From contig JAHDVF020001222.1 in NCBI GenBank assembly GCA_022606425.2, positions 186,001-250,000 of the forward strand: a stretch of 64,000 nt of DNA. Reading direction: 5' to 3'. Origin of the DNA: Lepidostoma basale (Eukaryota > Arthropoda > Insecta > Trichoptera > Lepidostomatidae). Position numbers and translations under genes: made by a program. Below are positions 50,643 through 61,857 of the stretch, piece by piece (within the stretch, counting starts at the first letter, position 1; the number at the start of each line of letters is the position of its first letter). The notes below the pieces were generated by a model, which ran no database searches, was not told the origin of the DNA, and worked only from the letters and a program-made list of their open reading frames with translations.

Positions 50643-51150
50643 AGGGTGTTTTTTAGAGGTATACAATACATATTCAAAATGAAAAAAAAAACACATTAAA
50701 ATAATGTTAATATCTATGATATTGGCTTTATTGAAGAGATAATTTTATGTCATTATTGTTTAAATATGATTTCGCGCATGTGAGCGCCACGGCTAGCTCG
50801 AATGAAGCGCAATCGTGAATTCCAATTTTCGACAATTGTCGTCTTTGTGGATGCGTATTATCTACTAGAGTGAACGTGGTGTAAAAACGATCCATGGTCT
50901 TCCGAATAACTTGCTTGGATGGACGATTACGTCGACCGTAAAATGGGCGTAGTGCACGATAAGTTTGAAAAATCATGATTTTCAAAATAAATTTGCACAA
51001 TTTGTAAGCGCTGTTCTGACGTCAATCTATTCATGGTAAAGTGGCAAAACATACAAACTACAAATCAACCGTCAACTGTCAAATTGACAGTCTGTAGAAA
51101 CAATGTTGCCGGTTTAAAAACCAAACCTCTGAAAAAAACACTCTATACAA
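50643..51150 (-). mobile_element. Non-autonomous mariner-like (ITm) element, copy 2
   Basis: Ends TATAGGGTGTTTTTTAGAGG and AAAAACACTCTATA with TA flanks. Same layout as 11164-11653 but inverted, and slightly longer. Confidence 0.9.
50728..51000 (-). pseudogene. Transposase DNA-binding domain, 90 codons
   Basis: Contains YRALRPFYGRRNRPSKQVIR and [20 protein letters not shown]. The 'YRALR.FYGR.NRPS' block is the DUF4817-type N-terminus, and this copy keeps the YRALR part that is lost at 11314. Confidence 0.75.
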
Positions 51151-51154
51151 TGGA

Positions 51155-51400
51155 ACCTCTCATAACGAGTAATTCGCATAACAAGAAATACAGATTGTGA
51201 AAAAAATGCTCCCTTAACGAGTGACGCAGAAACTGTTGCATCGTACATTGAGAAGCATCACCCTAATAAGGAGGTGGCTATGAGTTTTACAAATTTATTC
51301 AATGATAATGCTATGTCACATTTTCACCAAATTTGGAAGGGTGGGCAAAATCAAATGTCTCTAGGCAGCTTTCTAGTAAAAAATAATACAATTCATTTGA
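51155..51400 (+). pseudogene. pogo/Tigger-like (jerky-type) remnant
   Basis: A TIR-like start (ATGGAACCTCTCATAACGAG) is fused to a C-terminal frame: SDAETVASYIEKHHPNKEVA, TNLFNDNAMSHFHQIWKGGQ, NQMSLGSFLVKN. The middle of the element has been deleted. Confidence 0.82.
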
Positions 51401-51404
51401 ATGA

Positions 51405-51490
51405 AAACTTCTGTTTTCTAGAAGTTTTATTATACTCGTATTTTATGGGAATGACATGTTTCGCTCTTCTAAGGCATTATCAAATGTGAC
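51405..51490 (+). repeat. Arm of the TTCTAGAAGTTTTATTA foldback family
   Basis: TGTTTTCTAGAAGTTTTATT, TTTTATGGGAATGACATGTT and TCGCTCTTCTAAGGCATTAT. Confidence 0.75.
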
Positions 51491-51679
51491 GAAATTTCAG
51501 CACGTTGCTGTTTATATACACTAGTAAATGGAGCAGAATATGGTAATTAACGAAAAATTATGTGACTTTATACATTTTTAACAAAGAATTATTTGGGTAG
51601 GTCCAGAAATATTGGAAAGTGTTTCTTGGAAATCGTTAAGAAATTTTATGACAATGATTACATAATGTTACCAATATTT

Positions 51680-51825
51680 GTAGACAAATACTGAATTTTA
51701 CCCATTGCTGGTTAATCATTTTTAAGGATTGATTGTTTTTCAATAGAGACGAAGATGTAAATTGTTTTATGGAAACAGAATATGGTGGTCGAGGTGTTTA
51801 CAGGACTTATGACCTGAAACAAAAA
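51680..51825 (+). mobile_element. MITE-M end with its flank repeat
   Basis: AAGGATTGATTGTTTTTCAA, AGACGAAGATGTAAATTGTT and GTGTTTACAGGACTTATGAC, preceded by the inverted flank repeat (ACAAATACTGAATTTTACCC). Confidence 0.8.
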
Positions 51826-52455
51826 ATTATTTGTCATAAATTCATAAATAATAAACTAGTTATTTAGATTTTTTTATTGCTTTTTGCAAATCGAATTGCT
51901 GACTCAATGGTTTATAGCGTTGCTGCCGTCCGGAAGACGTTCTCTGGCTCAAAAGATATTACTCGTTTCCTGTTAACAGAGGCCTCATCACCCGAGCCAA
52001 ACGACCAATGAAGTTCTCGCATCTCGTATTCTATGTTTTCTGCATAGCTCCATAACAAACACACAAGTCCAAAGACCTTATTCCACATACTCGTATATTA
52101 GCCTGCAACTATTTCCTTGGCCCGGGATTAGTGCTGTGTTGACGCTTTTACAACTCTGACTAATCATCTTAATGATATTGTCAACGAAAACGATGTAAAT
52201 CCTCTGCTTCTTTAGCACGTAGTAAGATCCAAATGCACCCGACTCAAAGGATAGTTAATAGAAAATGGAATAAAAAAACAACTTCATTTTTACATACTTT
52301 TTAGAATAACTGATTAACCTGAACAGGGTGGTGGGCTAGGGCAACGGTTCTCGAGTACTCCGCGAAGCCCTGGGGCTCCGCAAAGCCTCTTTTTACTTTA
52401 GTAATACTTCTGCTTGATACATCAACAATATTGACTGTTTAATTTAGAACAATCT
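51826..52455. other. Spacer with a hAT-like terminus
   Basis: CAACGGTTCTCGAGTACTCC GCGAAGCCCTGGGGCTCCGC at 52342-52381 resembles a hAT end. Otherwise nothing recognised. Confidence 0.45.
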
Positions 52456-52461
52456 TTTTTT

Positions 52462-52632
52462 TATATCACAATTTAAATAATAATTAAACAAAACGATGTT
52501 TTTAACTACATCCGCTTTTGTCTTTATTTCGACAGCGACCAGTTTCGCCAGACTCGCTGGCATCTACAGACTGGTCGTCGTTTTATTTAATTATGATTAA
52601 AAACATCGTTTTATTTCATTATTATTTAAAAT
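52462..52632. mobile_element. Foldback element, AT-rich arms
   Basis: TTTAAATAATAATTAAACAA and AACGATGTTTTTAA at the left; TTAAAAACATCGTTTTATTT and CATTATTATTTAAA at the right. CAGCGACCAGTTTCGCCAGA at the centre pairs with TCTACAGACTGGTCGTCG. Confidence 0.82.
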
Positions 52633-52714
52633 GAACTTCCATCAAGAGATTTCAGTAAAATCATTTGATTATCTTAAAAAATATCTCTTTTTTTTCTCTG
52701 TGAATTTGTCGCGA

Positions 52715-52765
52715 TAGCTGATTCGCCAAACAATATTGGCATCATCAAGTGTTACAATCAAATGA
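52715..52765 (+). repeat. Single arm of the GTCGCGACAGCTG foldback family
   Basis: TTGTCGCGATAGCTGATTCG, ATATTGGCATCATCAAGTGT TACAATC. Compare 5779-5933. Confidence 0.7.
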
Positions 52766-52769
52766 TTAG

Positions 52770-52795
52770 TATCTATCTATCTATCTATCTATAAT
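52770..52795. repeat. Microsatellite (ATCT)n
   Basis: Five units of ATCT beside the preceding arm. Confidence 0.9.
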
Positions 52796-53267
52796 ATATA
52801 AATAAAAGCCAATGTGTGTTATTGTGAATCCCTATAATTCCCTTAAAACTTAATAATTTTGGTTTATATTTTCAAAAAATAACGTGTAAAATTCCGTTAC
52901 TTTTTAAATACCCTTAGACCGGAGACTTTTAGACCTTTATACGTATACGCCAATAAAAATAATAAACTCTGATAAACGACACGTGTAAATACATACAGCA
53001 TGTACCTGCCTGCCATTGCGCTGCGATGATGGATTTATAAAAATATTATGATGTAAAAGTGAAAACTATAATGGGATTTAATTAAAAATTAGTAATAAAA
53101 GCTAATATGTACATTGACACATATGAAAACTTGTTGATAATGAAATATTGAAGACTCGTATCTGAAACTTGACTAACAAATGGGTATTTAATGATAGGCT
53201 TTTTTCTTTGATTTTTTGTTCGGTGTCCAAGTTAGCTTGCCATTTAAACAGTATATGTTTTATATTA

Positions 53268-53345
53268 CAGTAGAACCTCGTTTATCCAGACTAATTGGGA
53301 CCGGAGGTGTTCCGGATAATCGATGGCTAAACAGGCGCTAATTCA
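53268..53345 (+). mobile_element. pogo/Tigger terminal repeat, solo
   Basis: CAGTAGAACCTCGTTTATCC, GGGACCGGAGGTGTTCCGGA TAATCG is a Tigger-type terminus. No matching right end found. Confidence 0.75.
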
Positions 53346-53689
53346 TTTAGCAAAATAAGGTGTTAATCGATTTTTTTTCTTGGCTCATTTATTATGATGG
53401 CTGTTCCATTGAGCTGCCCCGTGTCGGCTATATAATAAAGTTGTGCGTACTCACGCCATTCCACATTTACCTCCTCTATCCCTCCTTTCATTTCCCCCTG
53501 TCATGTGTCCATGAGTCCACTTCCCATATAATCCTGTGTCTCTTTATTTTATCTTTTGTTTAGGAATATTTTACGTGTTTTTAAGTGTAAACTGCATGTA
53601 TGGCGGGACGTAGAGGAAAATAGAGGAAGATTAAATGTGGCCTGGTCCCTCTTGATTTCTTACATATATTTTTTTCTAGCGTAAGTTAG

Positions 53690-53790
53690 GGCCTAGATAT
53701 TGAATGAGCGAAGCTGACGAAAGGCGCCGTTCGCCTATAACAGCTTCGGGTAAGCGGTGGAAATTCTCTATGCTCTAATACTTTATTATT
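53690..53790 (+). mobile_element. Non-LTR retroposon 3' end
   Basis: GGCGCCGTTCGCCTATAACA GCTTCGGGTAAGCGGTGG is close to the inserted retroposon at 57993-58188 in the opposite orientation. Confidence 0.6.
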
Positions 53791-54230
53791 ACAATTATAA
53801 GATAAATTTTGATTTTGAAGAATCTGTAATTTATTATTTAATATTTGTGGAATATACTGTAATAAATAGAGATTAATATTTGAAAATGACCTATCGGCGA
53901 ACATCTTATCAATGTGAGTTTGGCCACAGTTTTTTATGTTACTTAAATAAAACGTACATCGCTTTGGAATCCTTAATAGTTTTTTAAACTCTGGTCGTCT
54001 TTATCATCTACGTATGAAGGAAAACAATACAATTTGCCCATTTGTTTAAATATGAGATAAGAATTTTGCTGTGAACTTTTATTGTTAAACTAATAGCGCT
54101 CACCTCAAAGTAGTCATTTTGTTAGCATCGCATTTCCGACGGGACAATCGTGGAATTACTTGATTCAATCTTAATGACAGAATGATAATGTTATTATTTC
54201 AGTCCGCTGTTTTAACCTATTCAAACGGAT
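53791..54230. other. AT-rich spacer, nothing recognised
   Basis: A minus frame overlaps 53904-53686 but is not a recognisable protein. Confidence 0.4.
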
Positions 54231-54234
54231 AACG

Positions 54235-54430
54235 AGTCTGACTCGTGGTACATACCTATTCGGATAATGTCGTCAGTCCATCTTTTAGGTGGCCTCCCGA
54301 CACTCCTTTTATTTGTGCAAGGACTCCATTGAAGTATTCGAATGTCAACCTACCTTGTTATATGTCCAGCCTACTGCCACTTCAATTTAACTGTACGATT
54401 CATGATGTAGGCAACTTTGGTTCGGCAACT
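54235..54430 (-). mobile_element. Non-LTR ORF end (another LINE family)
   Basis: The minus strand has MNRTVKLKWQ, a stop, AGHITR and later VGRPPKRWTDDIIRI, the 'W.GH..R ... GRP..RW.D' block of endonuclease/RT ORFs. Degenerate. Confidence 0.72.
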
Positions 54431-55060
54431 TATTTCTTCATTCTTCACGACTCAATGCAAAAATGTGGGCATTTTGGCACATCACACCGACTAACAAAAT
54501 ATTGCACCCTAAAAAAACTTGTAAATTGTGAACAAAACTCAATTGAATTTAAACAACTGTAAGAAGGTTCCAACTGACAAAAGTAAAAAGCTGAGAAAAA
54601 TTAAGTCAAAGTTTTGTTGGTTTCGGGTGTGTATCTTGGAATAAAAGAGTTTTATTCCAATTTCCAGAGATTATTTTACCGAGAAACGTGTAAATTTTGT
54701 CTGACAACAGTTGGAATAATAAAGTTCTAAGTTTTAATAAATCCTTCTTCAGTGAATCGTGTGTTTTGAATGATCAGATGAAACGATACTATTACATGTT
54801 TTTTTTAATTGTACGTATACGAGTAGATAAGGTTAGTAAGGACTCTTTTCACGAAAAAAAGCCAAATGTGAAATTTTGTTAGTTGGAACCCTCTAACTCT
54901 CAGGTGACGATATTTTGAGTATTTTAAAATATTCACAAGATGAGGATATTTTATTATTTCTTCGCAAAGCAAAAGTGTAGAAATTAATGATTGGGCTTCT
55001 AAACTAACCCCTATACTCGATGTAAGATATGTATATATTTTTTAAGCTTATAGATATAAA
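54431..55060. other. AT-rich spacer, nothing recognised
   Basis: No coding signature, no clear repeat. Confidence 0.45.
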
Positions 55061-55164
55061 AAAATAAAACACTTTGTATGGTTATTATAATTGTTGCCAA
55101 CTAGTTTCGCTTGAACCCAGGCTTTATCAGGGCAATAAAATAACTAGATAAATAATTATTATCA

Positions 55165-55620
55165 ATCAAATCAGTTTATTTCATCAATAGACATTACAAA
55201 TTTGAGGTTTAAGGCATCTATTAAGAACAGGTAAAATAATATATTGTATATAGTATACTACCAGAAAAGCATGAGAGGTGGTTCGACATTAGGAAGACAA
55301 GATACTCTCAAAAATCAAGAGTATTTGCCTTCTGAACGTACTTTTACTAATATTAAAGACGTCGATCTCCGAGGAGACCCCATTCAGCAGATTAATTGCT
55401 CTTCCCACCGGTGTCACCAGTGGCCGGTAGGTAAAACAATATATGCTGTCGCTGTCGGAGATATCTATCAGGAACAAAAAGCCGTACATCATGCAGCACG
55501 GCCGAGTTCTCGAAATATCGCCTGATTAATCTAAATAAATGGGCTATGAGATGCCCATCTCTTCGAAGCTGCAGAGTGTTGGTCCCTAGCATTCCCAAAA
55601 GAAATGCCATGAGATAGAGC
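55165..55620 (-). mobile_element. LINE-J 3' end, copy 4
   Basis: The minus frame 55610-55392 reads [51 protein letters not shown]. Best view of the coding end of this family. Confidence 0.85.
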
Positions 55621-55621
55621 C

Positions 55622-56045
55622 AGCTATTAACTATTTATTTATTAATGGTAACATACAGCGATATCAATAACATATATATAATAAAACATTTAGAAGAATT
55701 AGAGTAAGGCCAATTACATGTTACCACAAATATAAAATAATAGTTAACAGTTAACAAATGACAGTGTGAAACGATATTGAAGTTAAACTAAGACAAAATG
55801 AGTGAAATGACTCTGAGCGTAGTTAGTGCGATAAACAGGAAGATGGAAAACTTGGCTGGCGGTGTGTCTCGTGCGAGACATGGGGGTATTGAGTGACAAT
55901 TTGCTGAGAAGCTCAGAATTATCAATTTTGAAGTGAATTATTTTATGAAGCAACATCATATCATGAAGAGTACGTCTATTTTCAAGAGAGTCCAAGGAGT
56001 TAAAAATTAGTGCAGATTTGTAATAAAAAAACGACTTGCACATTT
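55622..56045 (-). mobile_element. Jockey/CR1-like LINE 3' end
   Basis: The minus frame 56043-55783: FNSLDSLENRRTLHDMMLLH, KIIHFKIDNSELLSKLSLNT, FHLPVYRTNYAQSH. 'L..LE.RR...D...L.K...' and 'RTNY..S' are C-terminal marks of Jockey/CR1 RT ORFs. Confidence 0.85.
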
Positions 56046-56159
56046 TAAATACTAGATAGATAGTTATTATATTGCCCTGATGAAGCTAAGGTCCAAGCGA
56101 AACTAGTGGTCATCAATTATAATAAACATATCGTGGTTAAATACAAAGTGTTTTTATTA

Positions 56160-56640
56160 TTTTATATTTATAATATAAATTTTAAATGTCCATCCACAAA
56201 GTGAGTTATATATTTTTTTCTATATTGAAATTGCTGAAGTAATGTGTATGTATCGCTATTTAGGTATGAAAAGATTCATATTAATTATTTTTCACTCTTA
56301 CAGCTGAAAAAATAAATGCTGCTGCAAATCCAATATTTTGTTTGAAAAAAAAGAACATAGTCTGAATAGGTTATATGGTAGTCAACAAACTATTCCAGGA
56401 ACGGATTCCACTAACACCAAGTTGCTTGTATTATTTTTTCTATGAATCATTCTTAAATGTAAAACATTGTTGTATTTACCATATATATAATACAATATAA
56501 TATGTATGTTTGCTGCATCAAATGTCTGAAGTACATAATTAATACGAATGAAAAAGTCTGTTTTCTAGAAGTTTTATTATAAATAGTCCATTTTTTTTAC
56601 CGAAACACTCTGATACCATAACATTTTAAACTGTTAAATT
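56160..56640. other. AT-rich spacer
   Basis: A single TTCTAGAAGTTTTATTAT arm near 56562-56590; nothing else. Confidence 0.45.
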
Positions 56641-56643
56641 AAA

Positions 56644-57205
56644 TAATTTTGTTTTCGTATCACAGTTGTATTTTATTTAACGCGACAGCTGTTTCATCAA
56701 CCTATGTTGACATCATCAGATGTTACAATAATATATCAAATGTAAAAATTTCTTATTCCCCATTAGTATATAGTACATTAAAAACTTTTCCCCTGTAAAA
56801 TCTAGCTAAAAAATAATAATACTACCTTCAACTTTTGTCAACTTTCCTATTAATGTAATCTACCTCCTGTTATTGTTTATCGTTTTTGACTCTAAACTAT
56901 GTGTAATTGTTCCTTCTAATTACTGTTTTTTTATTATTATATTTCCACCTTTAATATTTTCTCCTATAAATAGTAACTAACAGTTCTTTTAATTAAAATA
57001 TTTAGGTACCTAACTCGATTTCAGCAAGAACTTCAAAATTGTATCAATGAAATTATTCAAATTGACATAGGAACAAATACACATAAAGATTCGAAAAATC
57101 ACGAAAATTTGGTATTTGATAGATTATTGTAACACCTGATGATGTTAACATAGGTTGATGAAACAGCTGTCGCGAAAAATAAAATACAATTTTTATACAA
57201 AAACA
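56644..57205. mobile_element. Inverted-repeat element, about 80-bp ends
   Basis: GTTGTATTTTATTTAACGCG, ACAGCTGTTTCATCAACCTA and TGTTGACATCATCAGATGTT on the left; the complement of TAACACCTGATGATGTTAAC, ATAGGTTGATGAAACAGCTG, TCGCGAAAAATAAAATACAA on the right. The interior is AT-rich and noncoding. Confidence 0.85.
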
Positions 57206-57229
57206 AAGTTAGTTAATTTAACAGTTCAA

Positions 57230-57400
57230 ATTTTATAATAATTTATAGGAATGACATGTTTCACCTTTCTAAGTCATTCTCAAATGTCATTTGAGAATAA
57301 TGCCTTAGCGAGGCCATCTTCCTTTTTATAATGCCTGAGAAAGCCGAAACACGTCATTTCCATAAATAATAAAACTTCTAGAAAACACATGTTTTCAGAT
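57230..57400. mobile_element. Foldback MITE of the TTCTAGAAGTTTTATTA family, complete
   Basis: TTTATAGGAATGACATGTTT, CACCTTTCTAAGTCATTCTC and right GAAACACGTCATTTCCATAA, AATAAAACTTCTAGAAAACA. Confidence 0.78.
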
Positions 57401-57474
57401 GGTCACACTGCACCTTTTGCGCCAGGCTACGTGACTATGGTGAAAAAACTTGCTTGCCACTAGACAAGGCACAT

Positions 57475-57740
57475 CAAATCAAAATCAAATCAAATCAAAT
57501 CAATTTATTTTCTCAAACGACAATTTTAATTTAAGGCATCTATTGAGAACAGGTAAAACATAAAAATATATAATACCAGGAACGCATGAGAGATGGTTCG
57601 ACATTAGGAATACAAGATATTCTCCAAAGTCAAGAGTATTTGTCTTCTGAATGTACTTTCACGAATATGAAAGACGTCGATCTCCGAAGCGATCGTGTTC
57701 AGCAGTTTGATTGCTCTCCCCACCGGTATCACTTCAGCGT
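57475..57740 (-). mobile_element. LINE-J 3' end, copy 5
   Basis: Starts with an AAATCAAATCAAATC repeat (the inverted GATTT tail), then TTTAAGGCATCTATTGAGAA and CAAGAGTATTTGTCTTCTGA. Confidence 0.82.
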
Positions 57741-57904
57741 GGCTTTAGCCTTAAAACAGCGCAAGTGACAAAATGCTGGCGCTATGCCCGTCAGGTCGGT
57801 TGCGCCCGACAGAATGTTAACAAGGGATTACTTATCCCCCTTTTCCTCAAGCGTTTCAAATGATTGATGTGTGATTTTAGTTAAATCGTATTTTTCTGAA
57901 AAAT

Positions 57905-58412
57905 TATTTAATATGGTTTGGACATATGGAAAGAATGAATGAAGAAAGAATGGTAAAAAAGTTATGTTAACGATGTATTGTAAATGGAACCAGATTTTTT
58001 TTTTAAAGGAACATAGAAGTTTCCGCCACATACCCGAGGCTGTTATAGGGCGTAGCGGCGCCCTTTTATCAGCCTCGCTCGTACACTCCCTGGGCCTGTC
58101 CCCGGTCCATCCGGGACTTACATTTAAAGACGGAAAACTATCACTTGAAAGTAATAGTCTTACATTTAAAGGAAGACTTGCATTTAAAGATGGAACCAGA
58201 AATAGAGGAAGACCGAGGAAAAGGTGGCACGATCAAATAAATCAAATATTGAATTTCGGCCATGCGAGGAGTCAGAGAAATCGACGCGCGTGCATGACAC
58301 GATGTATGAATGTTGAGGAAGCGAGAGGAATATGTCAGGAAAGAAAAGTGTGGCAGTCCATTCTTTCTGCCTACCCCTTCGGAGAGACGGCGTGATGGTT
58401 AGATAGACAGAT
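57905..58412 (+). mobile_element. LINE-A split by a poly(A) retroposon
   Basis: Left part 57905-57992 (TGGTTTGGACATATGGAAAG), right part 58189-58412 (CCAGAAATAGAGGAAGACCG, ending GATGGTTAGATAGACAG). The long frame 57964-58395 is a chimera of both and the insert, not a gene. Confidence 0.87.
57993..58188 (-). mobile_element. 5'-truncated poly(A) retroposon
   Basis: ATGGAACCAGA flanks it on both sides. On the minus strand it ends TATGTTCCTTTAAAAAAAAA and carries GTCCCGGATGGACCGGGGAC and TATAACAGCCTCGGGTATGT. Related text is at 53690-53790. Confidence 0.8.
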
Positions 58413-59250
58413 AGATGTATTTAATATTAAGTTTTAACTCAATTATTTGATGTGAATATATTATAGATAATTTAAATACAGCATGTGATTCATTATTAAT
58501 AAAAGACAAGGCTTTGAATCAATGGCATTAGAATTTATTTTAAAATATAATAACAATATGAGCAGAAAATAGCTAATTTTTATGGAGAAGGAATCTGGTC
58601 GTGTCCAGACCTGAATTCAAGTCCCCTGGATCAGGAGCCAAGCGTTCTGTCTCCTAAACCACCACCTGATCATAAAGCATTTATACATATGTGCAATTGC
58701 AGTAAATGTTAATTTTTCGTCATTTAAACCAAAAAATCATGACTTCAATACATGGATATAAATATGTTAATTCTTCCGTTGATATTTAAGTATGGAATAT
58801 TGCAATATTTTGAAGTTCTTAAATAATAATTAAATTTTAAAAAAAATAATAAAATATAATAAAAACTTGTGCGCCTGGTTATACGCAAACTTATGAGCAA
58901 TTATGTAATGCGGGCTGATAGCTATTTGATAATCAGGTGTAACCGCGTACTCCTTGGTGTTGCACACACACTCAATGCTTGCAAATTAGACAGCATACGA
59001 TTACTAATACAGGTCTTCCCAGAGCTATCTCGAGATAAGTCCAATTTCATTTCATTTATTTATATCAGAAGCGTCACAGAACTACTTTTCGATACACTAA
59101 AGATACATAATCTTATTTATAAAAAGTTTACGACACTTAATAAAAAATAATCTATATAAATGTTTGTGTTACTAATCTAAGATCTCCGAAAGTTATTTAC
59201 CGATAGCTTTGAAAATTTGACACAACGTTGAATTCGAATACGCGCATGCT
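58413..59250. other. Spacer with one tRNA-like segment
   Basis: 58600-58685 on the minus strand reads GGTGGTTTAGGAGACAGAAC and CCAGGGGACTTGAATTCAGG, like a tRNA or SINE head. It does not fold into a convincing cloverleaf by eye. The rest is unrecognised. Confidence 0.4.
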
Positions 59251-59255
59251 GTACT

Positions 59256-60104
59256 CAGTGGCGGTACTTCCATACAAGCCGAAAAGCCGGGCTTGCCTGA
59301 AAAAATCTATAATAAAACGATGTTTTTTTAGCGTTTGAGCCGTCTAAGAATAAAATAATATTTTGAATTTTCGCGCGAGTTAATTCGTTGCGTAAATGAC
59401 TCCGCTGACATGCGCAGAAATGACCTAAGTGTATGTTTTGTTCCACTCATACGCACCGTATTTTATTCACTCATACGTACCGTAGGTGAGATGCCCAAGA
59501 AATCGCCTACATTCACATGTTTTGTTTCATGTTTTCGATGGGCTTCATATTGGGCTTGCAAAATGTAAAAGGGTCTCTGTCGCACTTATGTATTTTTGGT
59601 TTGTAATCATATAGCTAGGTGCATACAGATCAGAAGATATCTACAGTTTTTTGTATGGATTTGAAGCCGGGCTTTATCACTCTGAAGTATGTTACTATTC
59701 GATGTGTCACGAACTTCATTTATATTGTCAGAATGTTATCTGTCATTTACGTTATGTGTAGAAATGTTATGAAAAGAAAGATTATATCATTTCTTTGCGA
59801 ACATTTATTTATAATTCGTGTTTCGGTGTTAACAAATTTATTATTATTGTATATTTATAGCTTATTTCTTATTGTATTTGTAAATACATTATTATTTTAT
59901 GCAAGTACATGAGTTTGGTGACGCAGAATTTTTTTTTTTTGTATAGATTTAATATGCGCCTAAAATGGGATTTAAAATGAACTAATTTAGAAAGATAAAA
60001 CTCTTTTAATCCGGAAAAATACATTATCGTGACCCTCTACTAATATTATAACACAAAAAAGTCGGACGGGCTTGCCTTACTGGTTGACATTAGGCACGCC
60101 ACTG
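59256..60104. mobile_element. Non-autonomous hAT element with perfect 8-bp duplication
   Basis: Ends CAGTGGCGGTACTTCC and CACGCCACTG, subterminal GCCGGGCTTGCCTG and CGGGCTTGCCTTAC in inverted orientation. Flanked by GCTGTACT on both sides (59248-59255, 60105-60112). 849 bp, no transposase; short frames inside lack motifs. Confidence 0.93.
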
Positions 60105-60364
60105 GCTGTACTTCTTCTTTTAGAAAAAAACGATTATTTGAAATTTTGAAACAGCGTTGCATTCGAATTGTGGCGGTCATAGATCTTGCCACTCTGAAAC
60201 AAAGGTCGTTAATGTGGAATTTAAGAGACTACTGAATACTGCACTGTTTGGTAAATATTTTCTTAGTTGAGGTAATACTTACTTGAGGTAAATGATTTTG
60301 AAATACGGCGCACTTCAAAATAAATTAATAAATAAAAACAAAATAAGGTGTTGAAAAAATCATC

Positions 60365-60525
60365 TTCTTGTGGCATATCAGGTTTCCACAATGTTGGCTG
60401 TCACTTCTGAAAAGGCTTCTGTCTTGCGCGGCCTGGAAAAACTCCACGCTCTTTATTCCAGTCCAATTCTTAATGATACGCAAACAAGATGTTTGCTTTC
60501 AGCCAGAACCACGTAGTCCTTGAAT
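60365..60525 (-). mobile_element. LINE-B-like 3' scrap
   Basis: The minus strand encodes IIKNWTGIKSVEFFQAAQDR SLFR, the end block of LINE-B (WTGI..V.ELF..AQDR). Confidence 0.72.
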
Positions 60526-61030
60526 AAATAAATAAATAAAATGACAAATATTAAGTTATCACCCTTTATTAAATATCCACCATTCATTTATGTATATGTA
60601 CAAAAATGTAGATAGCATTATAATTATATAATCAATAGGTTATTATTTACATGCAAGCTTCACCAGTCGACTTCATATACAAATATTAATGCAGTAGCTA
60701 TTTCGATTCCCTTGAGTCAGGACAAACTGCTCCAAACTTAATAGTGTCCTGGTCAAGCTAAAGCATCTGAGCTTTGCTTTCATCTCATAATACATGCATA
60801 CAAAAAATATATTAATAATTTATTTTACATATATTTTTGGCCATCTTTGTGGCCTACATGACCACAATATAAGAAAAATATTATGTAGCAAAAAACAACA
60901 TTTTTTTTTAACCTTTTGGTTGCCGGCACTTTTAAGATTACTATGCCCAAATAGACGCAATTTTAGAGAAAGTAATGCAATAGTAAAATGTATTATATAA
61001 TTTACCATTATATACATTAATTTTACATAT
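60526..61030. other. AT-rich spacer, nothing recognised
   Basis: Frames of 65-68 codons on both strands overlap one another and lack motifs. Confidence 0.4.
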
Positions 61031-61034
61031 ACAT

Positions 61035-61482
61035 TAATTTACGAAGCATGGAACTGGCAGAAGAAATATGAGAGATGAGGTCCCTAAGACGTATGAGTGG
61101 TAGAAAGATATACGGTAGAATCTCAAATGCTGATATAAGAAAAGAATTTAGAGCGAAAGAAGGTATTATGAACAAAATTATGAAAGAATCGCTGCGTTGG
61201 TTCGGACATATGGAGCGAATGGATGGAGAAAGAATGATTAAGAAAATATACATTAATGATGTAAAAAAAACGAGGCAGACCAAGGAAAACATGGCATGAC
61301 CAAATTAATCAAATTTTAAAGGTTGGTCATGTTAGAAGTCGGAAGAATCGATGTGCGTGTATGACTCGCAGTATGAATGTGGAGGAATCTAGAGAGGTGT
61401 GTAAGGATAGAGTAGTGTGGCGGTAGATTCTCTATACCTACCCCTGCGGGGAAACGGCGTGATGGCTTGTTTGTTTTATAAA
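61035..61482 (+). mobile_element. LINE-A, TTTG-tail subfamily
   Basis: [40 protein letters not shown] and, after a break, [23 protein letters not shown] codons. The tail GGCTTGTTTGTTTTATA matches that of 17693-18213. Confidence 0.85.
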
Positions 61483-61546
61483 CAGTCTGTAAAATAAATC
61501 TTTTAATTTATTGCAATCTATTTTATATTTTGACGTCTTCTTTGAC

Positions 61547-61592
61547 ATGAACACCTGCACCTATTATAGGAGGTGTTCATACATTTCTGGGT
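61547..61592. repeat. Short hairpin
   Basis: ATGAACACCT and AGGTGTTCAT pair around about 14 nt. Confidence 0.7.
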
Positions 61593-61857
61593 CAAGAGCG
61601 ACACAAAAACTCACTACTGTAAATTCGTACGCATGGCGTAAAAAAATTATCATTCTTACGACCACCGTCTAATTTGTAAGCAGTGCCATTAATTTAGCTT
61701 CTTGTCGAGCAAAACATATTCCCAGCCGAGTCCAGACAATACAAGTAATGTATAATAAATGTATGTGATCTAAACAAAACTGATAGACATAAGAACCTTA
61801 TTGGCTGGTTATACACTGTTCTTTTTTATGCCGTCCCCATTAACTACAAAATAACAC

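Larger units (their letters stand above)
55063..56155. mobile_element. Composite inverted-repeat element with two LINE fragments inside
   Basis: The left arm AACACTTTGTATGGTTATTA, ACTAGTTTCGCTTGAACCCA, CAGGGCAATAAAATAACTAG is mirrored at 56050-56155 (TATTGCCCTGATGAAGCTAA, GCGAAACTAGTGGTCATCAA, ACAAAGTGTT). The interior is LINE-J (55165-55620) and a Jockey/CR1-like end (55622-56045). Confidence 0.72.

Noticed and set aside
57964..58395. 143-codon frame as a novel protein
   Set aside because: It is a fusion of two LINE-A parts with an inserted retroposon.
58600..58685. Functional tRNA gene
   Set aside because: The B-box region is imperfect and I cannot draw an acceptor stem; more likely a SINE or tRNA relic.
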